Position numbers and translations under genes: made by a program
Notes under the pieces: generated by a model
What the model was told of the DNA's origin: nothing
The model's input: the letters and a program-made list of their open reading frames with translations, nothing else
Database searches by the model: none
Assembly: GCF_902860225.1 (NCBI RefSeq)
Contig: NZ_LR794158.1
Location: 124,001 to 188,000, forward strand
Length of the DNA: 64,000 nucleotides
DNA from: Azoamicus ciliaticola
GTDB taxonomy: Bacteria; Pseudomonadota; Gammaproteobacteria; UBA6186; Azoamicaceae
Direction: 5' to 3'
Shown: positions 16,792 to 26,344 of the stretch, one piece after another
How positions within the stretch are numbered: position 1 is the stretch's first letter
How the letters are laid out: every line of letters begins with the position of its first letter

Positions 16792-17388
16792 CTAATCTCT
16801 TTTGTATATTATTTTATCTATTAATCCATAATTTAAAGCGTCTTCTGCTGACATAAAATAATCTCTTTCTGTATCTTTTTCTATATCTATAATATTTTTT
16901 TCCGTATGTTTTGACAATATTTTATTTAAGTTAGATCTTATTTTAATTATTTCTTCTGCATGTATTTTTATATCTGATGCTTGTCCTGAATAAGAACCTA
17001 ATGGTTGATGTATCATTATTCTAGAATTTGGGAGTGCATATCTTTTATTTTTATTTCCAGCTGATAATAATAGTGCTGCCATACTACATGCTTGCCCTAT
17101 AGATATCGTACTTATTTCTGGTTTTATAAATTGCATTGTATCATATATAGATAATCCAGCCATAACTGATCCGCCTGGGGAATTTATGTAGATTGCTATG
17201 TCTTTATTTTGATTTTCTGATTCTAAAAATAATAATTGAGACACTATTAAACTTGATATCTCATCATTTATTTCTCCAACTATGAAAATTATTCTTTCTT
17301 TTAATAATCTAGAAAATATGTCATATGAACGTTCCCCTCTACCAGTTTGTTCTATAACAATTGGTACTAAATTAATATTTGTGTACAT
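16792..17388 (-). CDS. clpP: ATP-dependent Clp protease proteolytic subunit
   Basis: Serine protease forming the 14-mer degradation chamber. From ATG 17388 the protein has 198 residues, with catalytic S102 (GQACSMAALLL), H127 (MIHQPLG) and D172 (DTERD). The longer reading uses TTG two codons upstream; ATG is preferred. The start overlaps the end of tig by 17 bp. The N-terminal VIEQTGRGERSYDIFSRLL matches proteobacterial ClpP closely. Confidence 0.98.
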   Translation of the reverse strand: MYTNINLVPIVIEQTGRGERSYDIFSRLLKERIIFIVGEINDEISSLIVSQLLFLESENQNKDIAIYINSPGGSVMAGLSIYDTMQFIKPEISTISIGQACSMAALLLSAGNKNKRYALPNSRIMIHQPLGSYSGQASDIKIHAEEIIKIRSNLNKILSKHTEKNIIDIEKDTERDYFMSAEDALNYGLIDKIIYKRD

Positions 17389-18586
17389 TTTCAATTTCCA
17401 GTTTTTTTAAATCTTTATATGTTATTTTTTTTGTCATCTTATTAGCTTTGTTAAGTATTAAATTAAATATTTTTTCTTCTAAAAGATTATTTTCTATCTT
17501 TTTATAAAGATCATCTTTATTGTTTTTAACATTTTTATAAAATGTGTCTAAAACTTTTTGTATTTCATCATGTAATACATTTATGTTAAACTTAATTTTT
17601 ATTTCATTTAATAATAATTCTAGCTTTATATTTTTTTCTATTTCTATTTTATCAACCTTCATTTCTTTTTTTTCATAATCATTTAATGACTCTGTCATTA
17701 AATATTTAGGAATTTCAAATGTGTTATTTTCTAATAACTTATTTATAATTGATACTTTTAATAATTTTTTTGTTACGTTTTTGCTTATTTTTTCTAGTTT
17801 GTCTTTTATTTTTTCAATAATGTCTTCTTTTATATATAATTTTTCTTTTAATTCTATTTCTGTTTCTATTTTTTTGCTTCTCATAATTTTTTTAATGTAA
17901 ATCTTAATGAGATTTTTATTATAAAAAATTTTATCAAATATTTTAATGTCTTTTATGTTTATTGAAATATCCATTCCCGTGCTGTAATTTTTAATTATAT
18001 TTATGAACCCATCAAAAAATACAAATTCTTCATGTAAAAATACATCATTATTTATCAAAAGTGGGGTTTCTTGTTCATTTTCTAAAGAGAAAATATCCAA
18101 TGTTATTAGATCTCCAAAATTTATGGGCAAATTTGTTTCTTCCCACTTACCATTAATAATTTTTAATTTTTCTATTTCATCAGCTATTTCTTCATCTTTT
18201 ATTTCAGATATATATTCAATAATTTTAATGTTATCTATATTTAATTTTATTTCAGGCAATATTTCAAAATTTATTACTACTTTTGTATTTTCATTTATTT
18301 TTGATATTTGAAATATTGGTAAATTAATTATTTTAAAGTTATTTTTATTTATTAACTCTATGAAAATTTTATTTATTAATTCTTTAAGCGAATCATTTGT
18401 TATTTTTTCGCCAAATTTATTTATTAAGACATCTTGAGTTATATGGCCTTTTCTAAATCCTTTGATTGTAATTGATTTTAATAATTCCGATATTTTTTTA
18501 TTTTTTTCATTTTCTATTTCTTCGTTAGATAGAGTTATTATTATTTCTTTTTCTAACAAATCTTTTTTTTTAATCTCTACGTTCAT
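17372..18586 (-). CDS. tig: Trigger factor
   Basis: Ribosome-bound chaperone and prolyl isomerase at the peptide exit. Start set at ATG 18586 (MNVEIKKKD, aligning with the family start); a longer frame uses TTG 15 bp upstream. 404 residues against about 430. The ribosome-docking loop is GFRKGHIT, so the final Pro of GFRxGxxP is missing. The central FKBP-like domain is strongly diverged, and isomerase activity is doubtful by eye. The long helical arms remain. The gene order tig-clpP-clpX is the classic one. Confidence 0.93.
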   Translation of the reverse strand: MNVEIKKKDLLEKEIIITLSNEEIENEKNKKISELLKSITIKGFRKGHITQDVLINKFGEKITNDSLKELINKIFIELINKNNFKIINLPIFQISKINENTKVVINFEILPEIKLNIDNIKIIEYISEIKDEEIADEIEKLKIINGKWEETNLPINFGDLITLDIFSLENEQETPLLINNDVFLHEEFVFFDGFINIIKNYSTGMDISINIKDIKIFDKIFYNKNLIKIYIKKIMRSKKIETEIELKEKLYIKEDIIEKIKDKLEKISKNVTKKLLKVSIINKLLENNTFEIPKYLMTESLNDYEKKEMKVDKIEIEKNIKLELLLNEIKIKFNINVLHDEIQKVLDTFYKNVKNNKDDLYKKIENNLLEEKIFNLILNKANKMTKKITYKDLKKLEIENVHKY

Positions 18587-18603
18587 AATATAAATATCCA
18601 AAA

Positions 18604-18686
<83 letters not shown>

Positions 18687-18708
18687 TACCAATATTTTAT
18701 AAAAATTT

Positions 18709-18781
18709 TGAGCCGTGTAGGAATTGAACCTACGATCAGCTGATTAAGAGTCAGCAGCTTTACCAACTAAGCTAACGGCTC
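18709..18781 (-). tRNA. tRNA-Lys (CTT)
   Basis: Acceptor GAGCCGT pairs with ACGGCTC; loop CTCTTAA between GCTGA and TCAGC gives anticodon CTT; A73. It is a second lysine tRNA, specific for the rare AAG codon, besides Lys(TTT) at 11.8 kb. It lies 1 bp after the pnp stop. No CCA. Confidence 0.92.
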
Positions 18782-18782
18782 A

Positions 18783-20834
18783 TTATTCAAATATATTTAA
18801 ACTTATTTTACCATCTGTATCAATATTAGATATTACAACATCAATAACATCATCTTCTTTAATTTCCCATAAAGGATTTACAGTTTTATATTTGTTAATT
18901 TTACTTATATGTAATAAACCATCTGTTTTATTCATTATATTTACAAAAGCACCAAATTGAATTATTCGCGTAACCTTTCCTCTAAAAATTGTGCCTATTT
19001 TCACTTCTTTTATTAAATTTTTAATATCATTTATTACTAAATTTATATTTTCTTGTGAATTAGCTGAAACTCTTATTATTCCATCATTTGATATATTTAT
19101 TTCGCATTCATATTTTTCTGTTAAATCTTTAATTATAGATCCATTTTTACCTATTATATCCTTTATCTTATTTTTATTTATATGTAATACTTTTATCTTA
19201 GGTGCCTTTTCAGATAACTTTTCTTTGTGTTTTGGGATTAATGTTATCATTATGTTTAACAATTTATTTGTTGCTAACCCTGCTTCATTTATTATGTTTT
19301 TTATTAAATTTAGTGTTATTCCTGGTATTTTTAAATCCATTTGTAAAGCAGTTATACCATTTTTTGTTTTTGCTAATTTAAAATCCATATCACCAAAAAA
19401 ATCTTCTTCACTTGAAATATCTGTTAGAATAATACAATCATTTTCTTCTTTAATTAATCCCATTGCTATTCCAGCAACATGATTTTTAATAGGAACCCCA
19501 GCATCCATTAAAGCTAAACTACTGCTACATACAGTAGCCATTGAGCTAGATCCATTAGATTCTGTTATCTCGGATACAACTCTAATTACATATGGAAATT
19601 CATCATAAAGTGGTATTATATAGTTTAAAGCATTTTTAGCCAGATTACCATGCCCTATTTCTCGTCTTTTTATTACATTTACATTTCCTAGTTCGTTAAC
19701 TGCATATGGTGGAAAATTATAATGTAATATAAAGTTATTTTTATAACAAGAAAAAAATGGGCAATCTATTAATTGTAAATCTTTGTGTGTGCCTAATGTT
19801 ACTACAGCTATTGATTGAGTTTCGCCTCGCGTAAAAATAGCTGATCCATGTGTTGATTTAAATATGTTTGTTTCTGAATTTATATTTCTTATCTCATTAA
19901 AAATTCGTAAATCTAATCGTTTACCTGTATCAATTATTTTTTTTCTAATTATTTTTTTTTCTATACTGCTTATTATTTGTGTTAATATATTTTTATTATT
20001 TAAATTATTTTTTTCATTTATTAAATCTGTTAATAAAGTATTTTTAAATTCTTTAACTTTATTTTTATCATAATTATAATATAATTCATAAAATATTTTT
20101 TCATATTTATTGAATAAAATACTACTTACTTCATCATAATTACTTGATAATTTCAATTTTTCTTGCTTTTTTAATTTTATTTTAAGTTCTTGAATTGATT
20201 TTATCACATTATTGAATTCTGTTAATCCAGTTTTTAAACACTCTAATAAAATTTCTTCTTTTATTTCATTAAAACTACCTTCTATCATGGTTATTTTATC
20301 TTCTGTGCCTGATAAAACTAACTCCATAAAAGATTGTTTCATTTCGCTTGAACTTGGATTTACTACTACTAAATTATTACATAATCCTATTCTGACTGAA
20401 GATATTGGTAAAAATGGAAGATCTGATAATGCTAATGCTATAGATACACCATTTATTGCTAATATATCCGGATTTATTTCTTTATTTATTGATAAAACTG
20501 TTACTGTTATCTGTATTTCTAATTTAAGATCTTTCGGAAACATTGCTCTAATTGACCTATCAATTAATCTAGCAATTAAAATTTCTCTTTCACTAGGTTT
20601 ACCTTCTCTTTTAAAATAATTAAACGGTATTTTACCATTTGCATAAAACCGCTCAAAATATTCAACTTTTAGTGGCAAAAAATCACAATCATCTGTTTGA
20701 GCATAAACTATTGTTATTAATAAAGTTGTACCTTCCACATCTAAAAATATCGAAGAAGCAGTATTTCTGGCTATTTTTCCTATTTCTATATTTAAAGTGT
20801 AATTATGTAATTTTATATCTGTTTTAATGTACAA
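18783..20834 (-). CDS. pnp: Polyribonucleotide nucleotidyltransferase
   Basis: Trimeric 3'-5' phosphorolytic exoribonuclease. 683 residues: two RNase PH domains (GETQSIAVVTLGTHKD in the second), an all-helical linker, a KH domain with IIGKNGSIIKDLTEKY (about 565) and a C-terminal S1 domain (VTRIIQFGAFVNIM). Start is TTG at 20834 with AAGGA about 9 bp upstream; no ATG lies nearby. The order rpsO-pnp is conserved. RNase E here has lost the C-terminal scaffold, so a degradosome with PNPase is unlikely. Confidence 0.97.
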   Translation of the reverse strand: MYIKTDIKLHNYTLNIEIGKIARNTASSIFLDVEGTTLLITIVYAQTDDCDFLPLKVEYFERFYANGKIPFNYFKREGKPSEREILIARLIDRSIRAMFPKDLKLEIQITVTVLSINKEINPDILAINGVSIALALSDLPFLPISSVRIGLCNNLVVVNPSSSEMKQSFMELVLSGTEDKITMIEGSFNEIKEEILLECLKTGLTEFNNVIKSIQELKIKLKKQEKLKLSSNYDEVSSILFNKYEKIFYELYYNYDKNKVKEFKNTLLTDLINEKNNLNNKNILTQIISSIEKKIIRKKIIDTGKRLDLRIFNEIRNINSETNIFKSTHGSAIFTRGETQSIAVVTLGTHKDLQLIDCPFFSCYKNNFILHYNFPPYAVNELGNVNVIKRREIGHGNLAKNALNYIIPLYDEFPYVIRVVSEITESNGSSSMATVCSSSLALMDAGVPIKNHVAGIAMGLIKEENDCIILTDISSEEDFFGDMDFKLAKTKNGITALQMDLKIPGITLNLIKNIINEAGLATNKLLNIMITLIPKHKEKLSEKAPKIKVLHINKNKIKDIIGKNGSIIKDLTEKYECEINISNDGIIRVSANSQENINLVINDIKNLIKEVKIGTIFRGKVTRIIQFGAFVNIMNKTDGLLHISKINKYKTVNPLWEIKEDDVIDVVISNIDTDGKISLNIFE

Positions 20835-20851
20835 TTTTTTTTTCCTTTTTA

Positions 20852-21124
20852 TTATTTTCTAATATTTAGATATTTTGTTATATGATCATATTTTTCTTTA
20901 TCTTTAATTTTTAAATATTTTAATAAACTTTTTCTTAAATTAACTTTTTTAATCAATCCTATTTTAGAATGATTATCTTTTTTAAATTTTTTTAAATGTG
21001 TTGTTAACATATCTATTTCAAAGGATAATGATGATATTTGAACAATACTTGATCCACAATCTTTGTTATGCATTTTTAAATTATCTACTATTTCCTTTTT
21101 ATTTGTATTTAATTCTGAACTCAT
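20852..21124 (-). CDS. rpsO: 30S ribosomal protein S15
   Basis: Primary 16S-binding protein of the 30S platform. 90 residues, usual length, with the conserved GSSIVQISSLSFEIDMLTTHL and LIKKVNLRKSLLKYLK segments (helices 1-4). ATG start; pnp follows after 17 bp in the universal order. Confidence 0.97.
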   Translation of the reverse strand: MSSELNTNKKEIVDNLKMHNKDCGSSIVQISSLSFEIDMLTTHLKKFKKDNHSKIGLIKKVNLRKSLLKYLKIKDKEKYDHITKYLNIRK

Positions 21125-21250
21125 AATATTATTTACCTATATAACAAAAAATTTTAATTTTTTTTTTGTATTAAATTATATATATTTAACTTTTGACTGT
21201 CTATATTTTAATTGGTATTATTTTAAATTAATTTATATTTTTTAATTAAA

Positions 21251-22147
21251 TTGAAAAAAATACGACTTTTATTAGTTTTTTTGTTATTTGCTTTGTTTGC
21301 TAGCGTGTTTTCATTACAAAAAATTTGTTTGTGTTATGCTGATCCATTGTTTCTTATGGGGTTTAGAATGGCATTATCTGGGTTTTTGTTAATATTTATA
21401 TTATTTTTAAATGGTAAAATAAAAATTAAAAAAGAACATTTTTATTTATTCTTTCTATTGGGATTATTTAATATTTATTTTACAAATATATTTGAAATAT
21501 TAGGACTTAAAACTATGTCATCAGCTAAAGCGTGTTTAATATATAGTTTATCTCCGTTTTTAACAGCTTTTATAGCACCTATTTTTTTAAATGAATTTAT
21601 AACTGCTAGAAAATTTTTTGGGATATTAATAGGTTTTTTTGGTTTAATACCAATGATTTATATAAAATCATTAGAAGAATTAAATATTAAAACTATATGG
21701 GTATTTTCAATGTCTGAATTATTTTTATTATTTGCTGTATTTTTCAGTGTTATAGGTTGGATTTTTTTAAAAAAAATTCAATTAAAAGGATATTCATTTT
21801 TTTTAGCCAATGGTATAAGTATGTTTTTTGGTGGTTTTTGTATTCTAATTACATCTTTTGTTGTAAATGAAAACTGGAACCCTTTTCCTATTTATAACCT
21901 TTTCTATTTTATGTTTTTTACATTTTTAACAGCCATAATTTCTAATATAATTTGTTATAATCTTTTTGGTTATCTTTTAAATTATTTCTCCGCTACTTTT
22001 ATGACATTTTCTGGATTAATGACTCCATTTTTTGCTGCTTTTTTCGGATATTTTTTTTTAAAAGAGGGTATAACATGGCATTTTTTTTTATCTGTTTTTA
22101 TATTTTTTTTTGGGTTGTTAATTTTTTATTTTGACGAAAAAAATTAA
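21251..22147 (+). CDS. DMT-family (EamA) membrane transporter
   Basis: Ten predicted transmembrane helices in two EamA repeats (about 5-135 and 150-295). The pattern FLMGFRMALSGFLLIF in the first repeat and FMTFSGLMTPFFAAFFGYFFLKE in the second are family hallmarks. Start appears to be TTG at 21251, since the first ATG would delete the first helix. No clear Shine-Dalgarno site is seen. The substrate is unknown; relatives export or import amino acids, nucleotides or other metabolites. Its convergent neighbour holB overlaps it by 4 bp. In a symbiont it is a candidate metabolite exchanger. Confidence 0.85.
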   Translation: MKKIRLLLVFLLFALFASVFSLQKICLCYADPLFLMGFRMALSGFLLIFILFLNGKIKIKKEHFYLFFLLGLFNIYFTNIFEILGLKTMSSAKACLIYSLSPFLTAFIAPIFLNEFITARKFFGILIGFFGLIPMIYIKSLEELNIKTIWVFSMSELFLLFAVFFSVIGWIFLKKIQLKGYSFFLANGISMFFGGFCILITSFVVNENWNPFPIYNLFYFMFFTFLTAIISNIICYNLFGYLLNYFSATFMTFSGLMTPFFAAFFGYFFLKEGITWHFFLSVFIFFFGLLIFYFDEKN

Positions 22148-22905
22148 GCATTAATGTATTCTATTATAAAATTTATTAATAAAAAAATATTTAAATTATT
22201 ATTTTTAAATGTGTTTTTTTTATATTTTTCTAAAACATTTAATATAAAAAATGTATTTTTTTTAATCAATTTTTTTTTAATTTCATTGTTTATTAATATC
22301 CTATTTTTTTTTAAAGAAAAATTGTATAAATAAATTTTAAAAAAAAATATTAACGAATCTATTATTATTACTTTATCTATATTTAAAAAGTTTGTTGGTT
22401 TAAAGCTAAATTTTTTGTTTAAAAATTTATAATATATGAATTTTATAACTTTTATAGATATTAGATTGACTTTATTCTTTACATAAAAAATTAATGATAA
22501 ATTATTTATTTTTAAATTTTTATTATTTAAAAAAAGTAAAAAATATGTGTTATTATTTTCAACATTATTTTCTAAAAATTTTATAATGTTTTTGCTTTTA
22601 TTGTTTAAAAATAAAAATACAACTTTTATGTTAGAAAAAATTGGTTTATTTTTAATAAATTTTTCTAAAATAAAAATTTCATTATTTACTAACTCAAAAT
22701 AATCATAATTTATATTTTTTTTAAATCTTATGCATGATTTGCATTTCTTGCAAATAAATTCTTTTTTTTTCGTGCACATTAACCATATAGCTATATTTTT
22801 TATTTTAAAAAAATCATTTTTATTTAAATTATAAATAGATATAATTCGTGGTAAATTATTTTTATAAAAATAAAACTTAATTGTCCTGAAAATTTTATTT
22901 ATCAT
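22144..22905 (-). CDS. holB: Degenerate DNA polymerase III delta' subunit (HolB)
   Basis: Clamp-loader subunit. Recognised mainly by the segment at about 40-70: IAIWLMC, then CKKCKSCIRF and NINYDYFEL, which corresponds to the zinc-module and HPDYY region of HolB. The Walker A loop, already inactive in delta', is gone. 253 residues from ATG 22905 against about 334 in E. coli; the C-terminal collar domain is shortened and very Asn/Lys/Ile rich. It is last in leuS-holA-rsfS-holB. A clamp-loader role is inferred; sequence support outside the cysteine segment is weak. Confidence 0.65.
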   Translation of the reverse strand: MINKIFRTIKFYFYKNNLPRIISIYNLNKNDFFKIKNIAIWLMCTKKKEFICKKCKSCIRFKKNINYDYFELVNNEIFILEKFIKNKPIFSNIKVVFLFLNNKSKNIIKFLENNVENNNTYFLLFLNNKNLKINNLSLIFYVKNKVNLISIKVIKFIYYKFLNKKFSFKPTNFLNIDKVIIIDSLIFFFKIYLYNFSLKKNRILINNEIKKKLIKKNTFFILNVLEKYKKNTFKNNNLNIFLLINFIIEYINA

Positions 22906-23215
22906 TTTCAATTTTATTATATAACGATTCTAAGTCATAATAAGCTCTAGCCTCTTTTAACATAATGTTTATAATAATGTTTTCTAATTCTATTAGCACC
23001 CAATCTGTATTAACGCCTGCCTTTGTATATATTACACCACTAAAATTCTTTTTTAAAAAAATTGTTAAATTTTTTGTAATGCTATTTATATGAACAAAGG
23101 ATGTCCCAGTTGTTATTATTATTTCACTTTTTTCTGTAAATCCAAAATCTTTTTCTAAAATTAGAATATTTAATGCTTTACTTTTTTGTAATATATTTAA
23201 TATTAAGGTTATCAA
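22895..23215 (-). CDS. rsfS: Ribosomal silencing factor RsfS
   Basis: Binds L14 and blocks subunit joining. The family core is clear: EIIITTGTSFVHINSI and DWVLIELENIIINIMLKEARAYYDLESL. The longest frame starts at TTG 23242; TTG 23215 has GGGG eight bases upstream and fits the family N-terminus better, giving 106 residues. Both starts lie inside the holA 3' end. In enterobacteria rsfS also lies downstream of leuS-holA. Confidence 0.9.
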   Translation of the reverse strand: MITLILNILQKSKALNILILEKDFGFTEKSEIIITTGTSFVHINSITKNLTIFLKKNFSGVIYTKAGVNTDWVLIELENIIINIMLKEARAYYDLESLYNKIENDK

Positions 23216-24011
23216 AATAATTTCCCCTATTTCTCTTTTCAAAAAATGTATTAATTATGAAATTAAATAATATTATTTCGTAATTTAATTGTTCATTATT
23301 TTTTTCATTTATATCTAAAATTATAAATAGATACATTATAAATTTATTTTTAAAGTTAAGTTCGTCATATTTTTTTAATAAATTAACATGATTATTCTTA
23401 TTTTTATATGCATATAAAAGCATATTTATTTTTTTTTTATGTAAATTTATTAAAGAAAAGTCATAATTAATATTTAAATTTATATTTAACAATAATTGCA
23501 ATAAAGATTTATTATAAATGTTTAATTCGAAATTTATTATAAAAAGTTCAAGTTTTTTTTTAAAAAAAATACTTAAATAATTGCAAATTCTATCATTGAA
23601 ATAATATGATTTGTAAATAAAAAATTGTTTAATCCATAAAAAATTTTCTCTATAAGTTAATTCTTTAAATGTTATTATAATTATATATTTTTTAAAAAAA
23701 TAATTTATTTTATTTATAAAAGTTTTATCTTTAAAATCGTTAGATATTAATATAATAACATTATTGTTAGATATTAATTTGTGTATAATTTCATTATCAA
23801 AAATATTATGAAATTTTTCTTTAAAAACTAATATTTTATTAGCATATGTACTACAATTAAAATCTTCAAAATTTACTAAAAAAATTTTTCTTTTAAAAAA
23901 ATTTTTAATTATGTTGAAAATTATGACACTTCTTAAAGAATCATCTAATAAAAAAAAAAATTTAAAATTTTTCTTTAAAAAAAACATTAATTCAAAATCA
24001 TTTACTATCAT
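23178..24011 (-). CDS. holA: DNA polymerase III delta subunit (HolA), strongly diverged
   Basis: Clamp-opening subunit of the clamp loader. 277 residues against 343 in E. coli, highly AT-driven (Phe, Asn, Lys, Ile). Support: the N-terminal FFLLDDSLRSVIIFNIIKN resembling the delta ATPase-like start, VIILISNDFKDKT and YIIIITFKELTYRENFLWIKQFF matching the region before the collar, and above all its position between leuS and rsfS, where holA sits in gammaproteobacteria. ATG overlaps the leuS stop (ATGA). lptE and nadD, which flank holA in E. coli, are missing. An unrelated protein is possible but less likely. Confidence 0.72.
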   Translation of the reverse strand: MIVNDFELMFFLKKNFKFFFLLDDSLRSVIIFNIIKNFFKRKIFLVNFEDFNCSTYANKILVFKEKFHNIFDNEIIHKLISNNNVIILISNDFKDKTFINKINYFFKKYIIIITFKELTYRENFLWIKQFFIYKSYYFNDRICNYLSIFFKKKLELFIINFELNIYNKSLLQLLLNINLNINYDFSLINLHKKKINMLLYAYKNKNNHVNLLKKYDELNFKNKFIMYLFIILDINEKNNEQLNYEIILFNFIINTFFEKRNRGNYFDNLNIKYITKK

Positions 24012-26344
24012 TTAACTACTAAATTTATAAGTTTTTCTTTTTTATAAAAAACATTTTTTATTTCTTTATTTTCTAAAAATTTATTAAGATTATTATCCAT
24101 AAGAATAAGTTTTGTTAAATTTTCTTGATTAGTATTTTTTTCTATTTGTATTTTTTTCTTAAATTTTCCATTTATATATATTGGTATCCATATTAAAAGT
24201 GGATTTTCATTAATTAAATCGATATTTTTTGGAAATGATTCATTTAATATTGTAGTATTTTTTTTAAGTATGTGAGTCCATATAACATGTGTTATATGAG
24301 GAGAAAATGGTGATAACAATATAATTATAGCTTCCAATATTTTTTTAAATATATATTTATTTATATCGTATGTTATTTCCATTTTATATATTAAATTTGT
24401 CAATGTCATTAAAATTGCTATAACAACGTTAAATGTCATTTTATTATCAATTATTGATTTTATATTAATTAAACTATCATTATATGATTTAACTATAGAT
24501 AATTGAATTTCATTTAAATTTTCTTCTTTTATAAAAAAATCGAAATTTTCATTTAAATTTTGTATTTTTTTTGATAAATTCCATATTTTATCTAGAAATT
24601 TTTTACAGCCAATTATTCCATTTTCATTCCATTCAAAAGATTGTTCTGGTGGTGCTACGAACATAATAAATAATCTTAATGTGTCAGCCCCATATTTAGA
24701 TATTATTTGAGCTTGATCTATTATATTGCCTTTAGATTTAGACATTTTTGATCCATGCATCAATACCATTCCTTGTGTCAATAAATGAGTGAATGGTTCG
24801 TCATAATTTAAAATATCAAAGTCTTTCATTACTTTACAAAAAAATCTTGCGTATATTAAATGTAAATTTGCGTGCTCAATACCGCCAATGTATTGATCAA
24901 CAGGCAACCATTTATTTAAGTACTTGCTGTTTAAATTTTTTTTACATAAATATTTAGCATAATACCAAGATGATTCAAAAAAAGTATCAAAAGTATCTGT
25001 TTCTCTTTGAGCTTTATTTTTACATTTGTAACATAATATATTAATAAAATATTTATTTTTTTTTAATGATATATTTTTGTAACATTTTTGATTAATTTTT
25101 GGTAATTTAATTGGTAATCTTTCTATATTTTCTGGTATAATTCCACATTTTGAACAATCAATAATTGGGATAGGTACGCCCCAATATCTTTGCCTTGAAA
25201 TGCACCAATCTTTTAAATTGTAATCATTAATTATTTTTATTTTTTCATATTTATTTAATATACGAAACGATAATAGACTTTTATTATTATTATTTAAATT
25301 TTTCAATAAAAAATTTAAATTATCATAATTATTAATTTTACTAATCACTATCTTCGATTGGCTATTTGTTAATATTTCTATTTCTTCTATTTTTATATTT
25401 AAATTATTTTGTTTGTTAAAAATATATAAGCAGTTAGTTATGTCATCGTTTATAAATAAAATATGTGTTTTATTATTTAATTTATTTAGCAATAAAATTT
25501 GTTCAACATTATCTAAAGAAATGAAATGTTTGTTTTTTATTAAATCTAGATTTTCTTTTGAAATTTGGATAAAAAGAATATTATTTAAATTATTAATTTG
25601 TTCAAAGAATAAATTTAATTCTAGATTATTTTCAATATCATTATAATTTATATTATATCCAACTTTTTTTTCTATCCAATTTTTTTGCATATCTTTTACT
25701 TTTTGTGGCCAATGTTTTAATTTTAAAAGATCATCAAATAATAAATCTGCGTATTTTGTTATACTAATGTACCATTGATTTATTTTTTTTCTTTCTACTA
25801 AAGCGTTAGAACGCCATCCTCTACCATCTATTACTTGTTCATTGGCTAAAACTGTTTTATCTATTGGATCCCAATTTACAAATGTATTTTTTTTATAAAC
25901 TAACTCGGATTCAAAAAGCTTTATAAAAAACATTTGTTCCCACTTGTAATAACTATAATGTGATGTATTTATTTCTCTATTCCAATCAAAACTAAACCCT
26001 AAATTTTGTAATTGTGTTTTCATGTCTTTTATATTTTTTTTGGTCCATTCTTCCGGAGATATATTATTGTCTCTTGCGGCATTCTCTGCAGGCATGCCAA
26101 AAGCATCCCATCCAATAGGATTAAATACAACATGTCCACACAATTTTTTATAGCGTGAAATTATATCACCTATTGTGTAATTTCTAATGTGCCCCATATG
26201 TAATTTACCACTTGGATATGGGAACATAGATAAACAATAGTACTTGTTTTTTATATTTATCTTCTTTAAAGTGAAAGATTTATTTTTTTTCCAAAATTCT
26301 TGCGCTATTTTTTCTATTTCATTTGGCGAATATTTATCTATCAT
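24008..26344 (-). CDS. leuS: Leucyl-tRNA synthetase with eroded editing domain
   Basis: Class I synthetase for tRNA-Leu. 778 residues against 860 in E. coli. HMGH is at 49-52, the RQRYWGVPIPI segment follows the insertion, and the KMSKS loop is intact (GSKMSKSKGNII). The CP1 editing insertion (about 225-385) is shortened and has lost recognisable editing motifs: I find neither the TTRPDT threonine-rich motif nor GTGAVMAVPGHD. The zinc module keeps paired cysteines (CSKCG, CYKCKN). Aminoacylation should work; hydrolysis of mischarged tRNA probably does not. ATG start; the convergent mnmA frame overlaps its 5' end only if an unlikely early start is used. Confidence 0.96.
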   Translation of the reverse strand: MIDKYSPNEIEKIAQEFWKKNKSFTLKKINIKNKYYCLSMFPYPSGKLHMGHIRNYTIGDIISRYKKLCGHVVFNPIGWDAFGMPAENAARDNNISPEEWTKKNIKDMKTQLQNLGFSFDWNREINTSHYSYYKWEQMFFIKLFESELVYKKNTFVNWDPIDKTVLANEQVIDGRGWRSNALVERKKINQWYISITKYADLLFDDLLKLKHWPQKVKDMQKNWIEKKVGYNINYNDIENNLELNLFFEQINNLNNILFIQISKENLDLIKNKHFISLDNVEQILLLNKLNNKTHILFINDDITNCLYIFNKQNNLNIKIEEIEILTNSQSKIVISKINNYDNLNFLLKNLNNNNKSLLSFRILNKYEKIKIINDYNLKDWCISRQRYWGVPIPIIDCSKCGIIPENIERLPIKLPKINQKCYKNISLKKNKYFINILCYKCKNKAQRETDTFDTFFESSWYYAKYLCKKNLNSKYLNKWLPVDQYIGGIEHANLHLIYARFFCKVMKDFDILNYDEPFTHLLTQGMVLMHGSKMSKSKGNIIDQAQIISKYGADTLRLFIMFVAPPEQSFEWNENGIIGCKKFLDKIWNLSKKIQNLNENFDFFIKEENLNEIQLSIVKSYNDSLINIKSIIDNKMTFNVVIAILMTLTNLIYKMEITYDINKYIFKKILEAIIILLSPFSPHITHVIWTHILKKNTTILNESFPKNIDLINENPLLIWIPIYINGKFKKKIQIEKNTNQENLTKLILMDNNLNKFLENKEIKNVFYKKEKLINLVVK

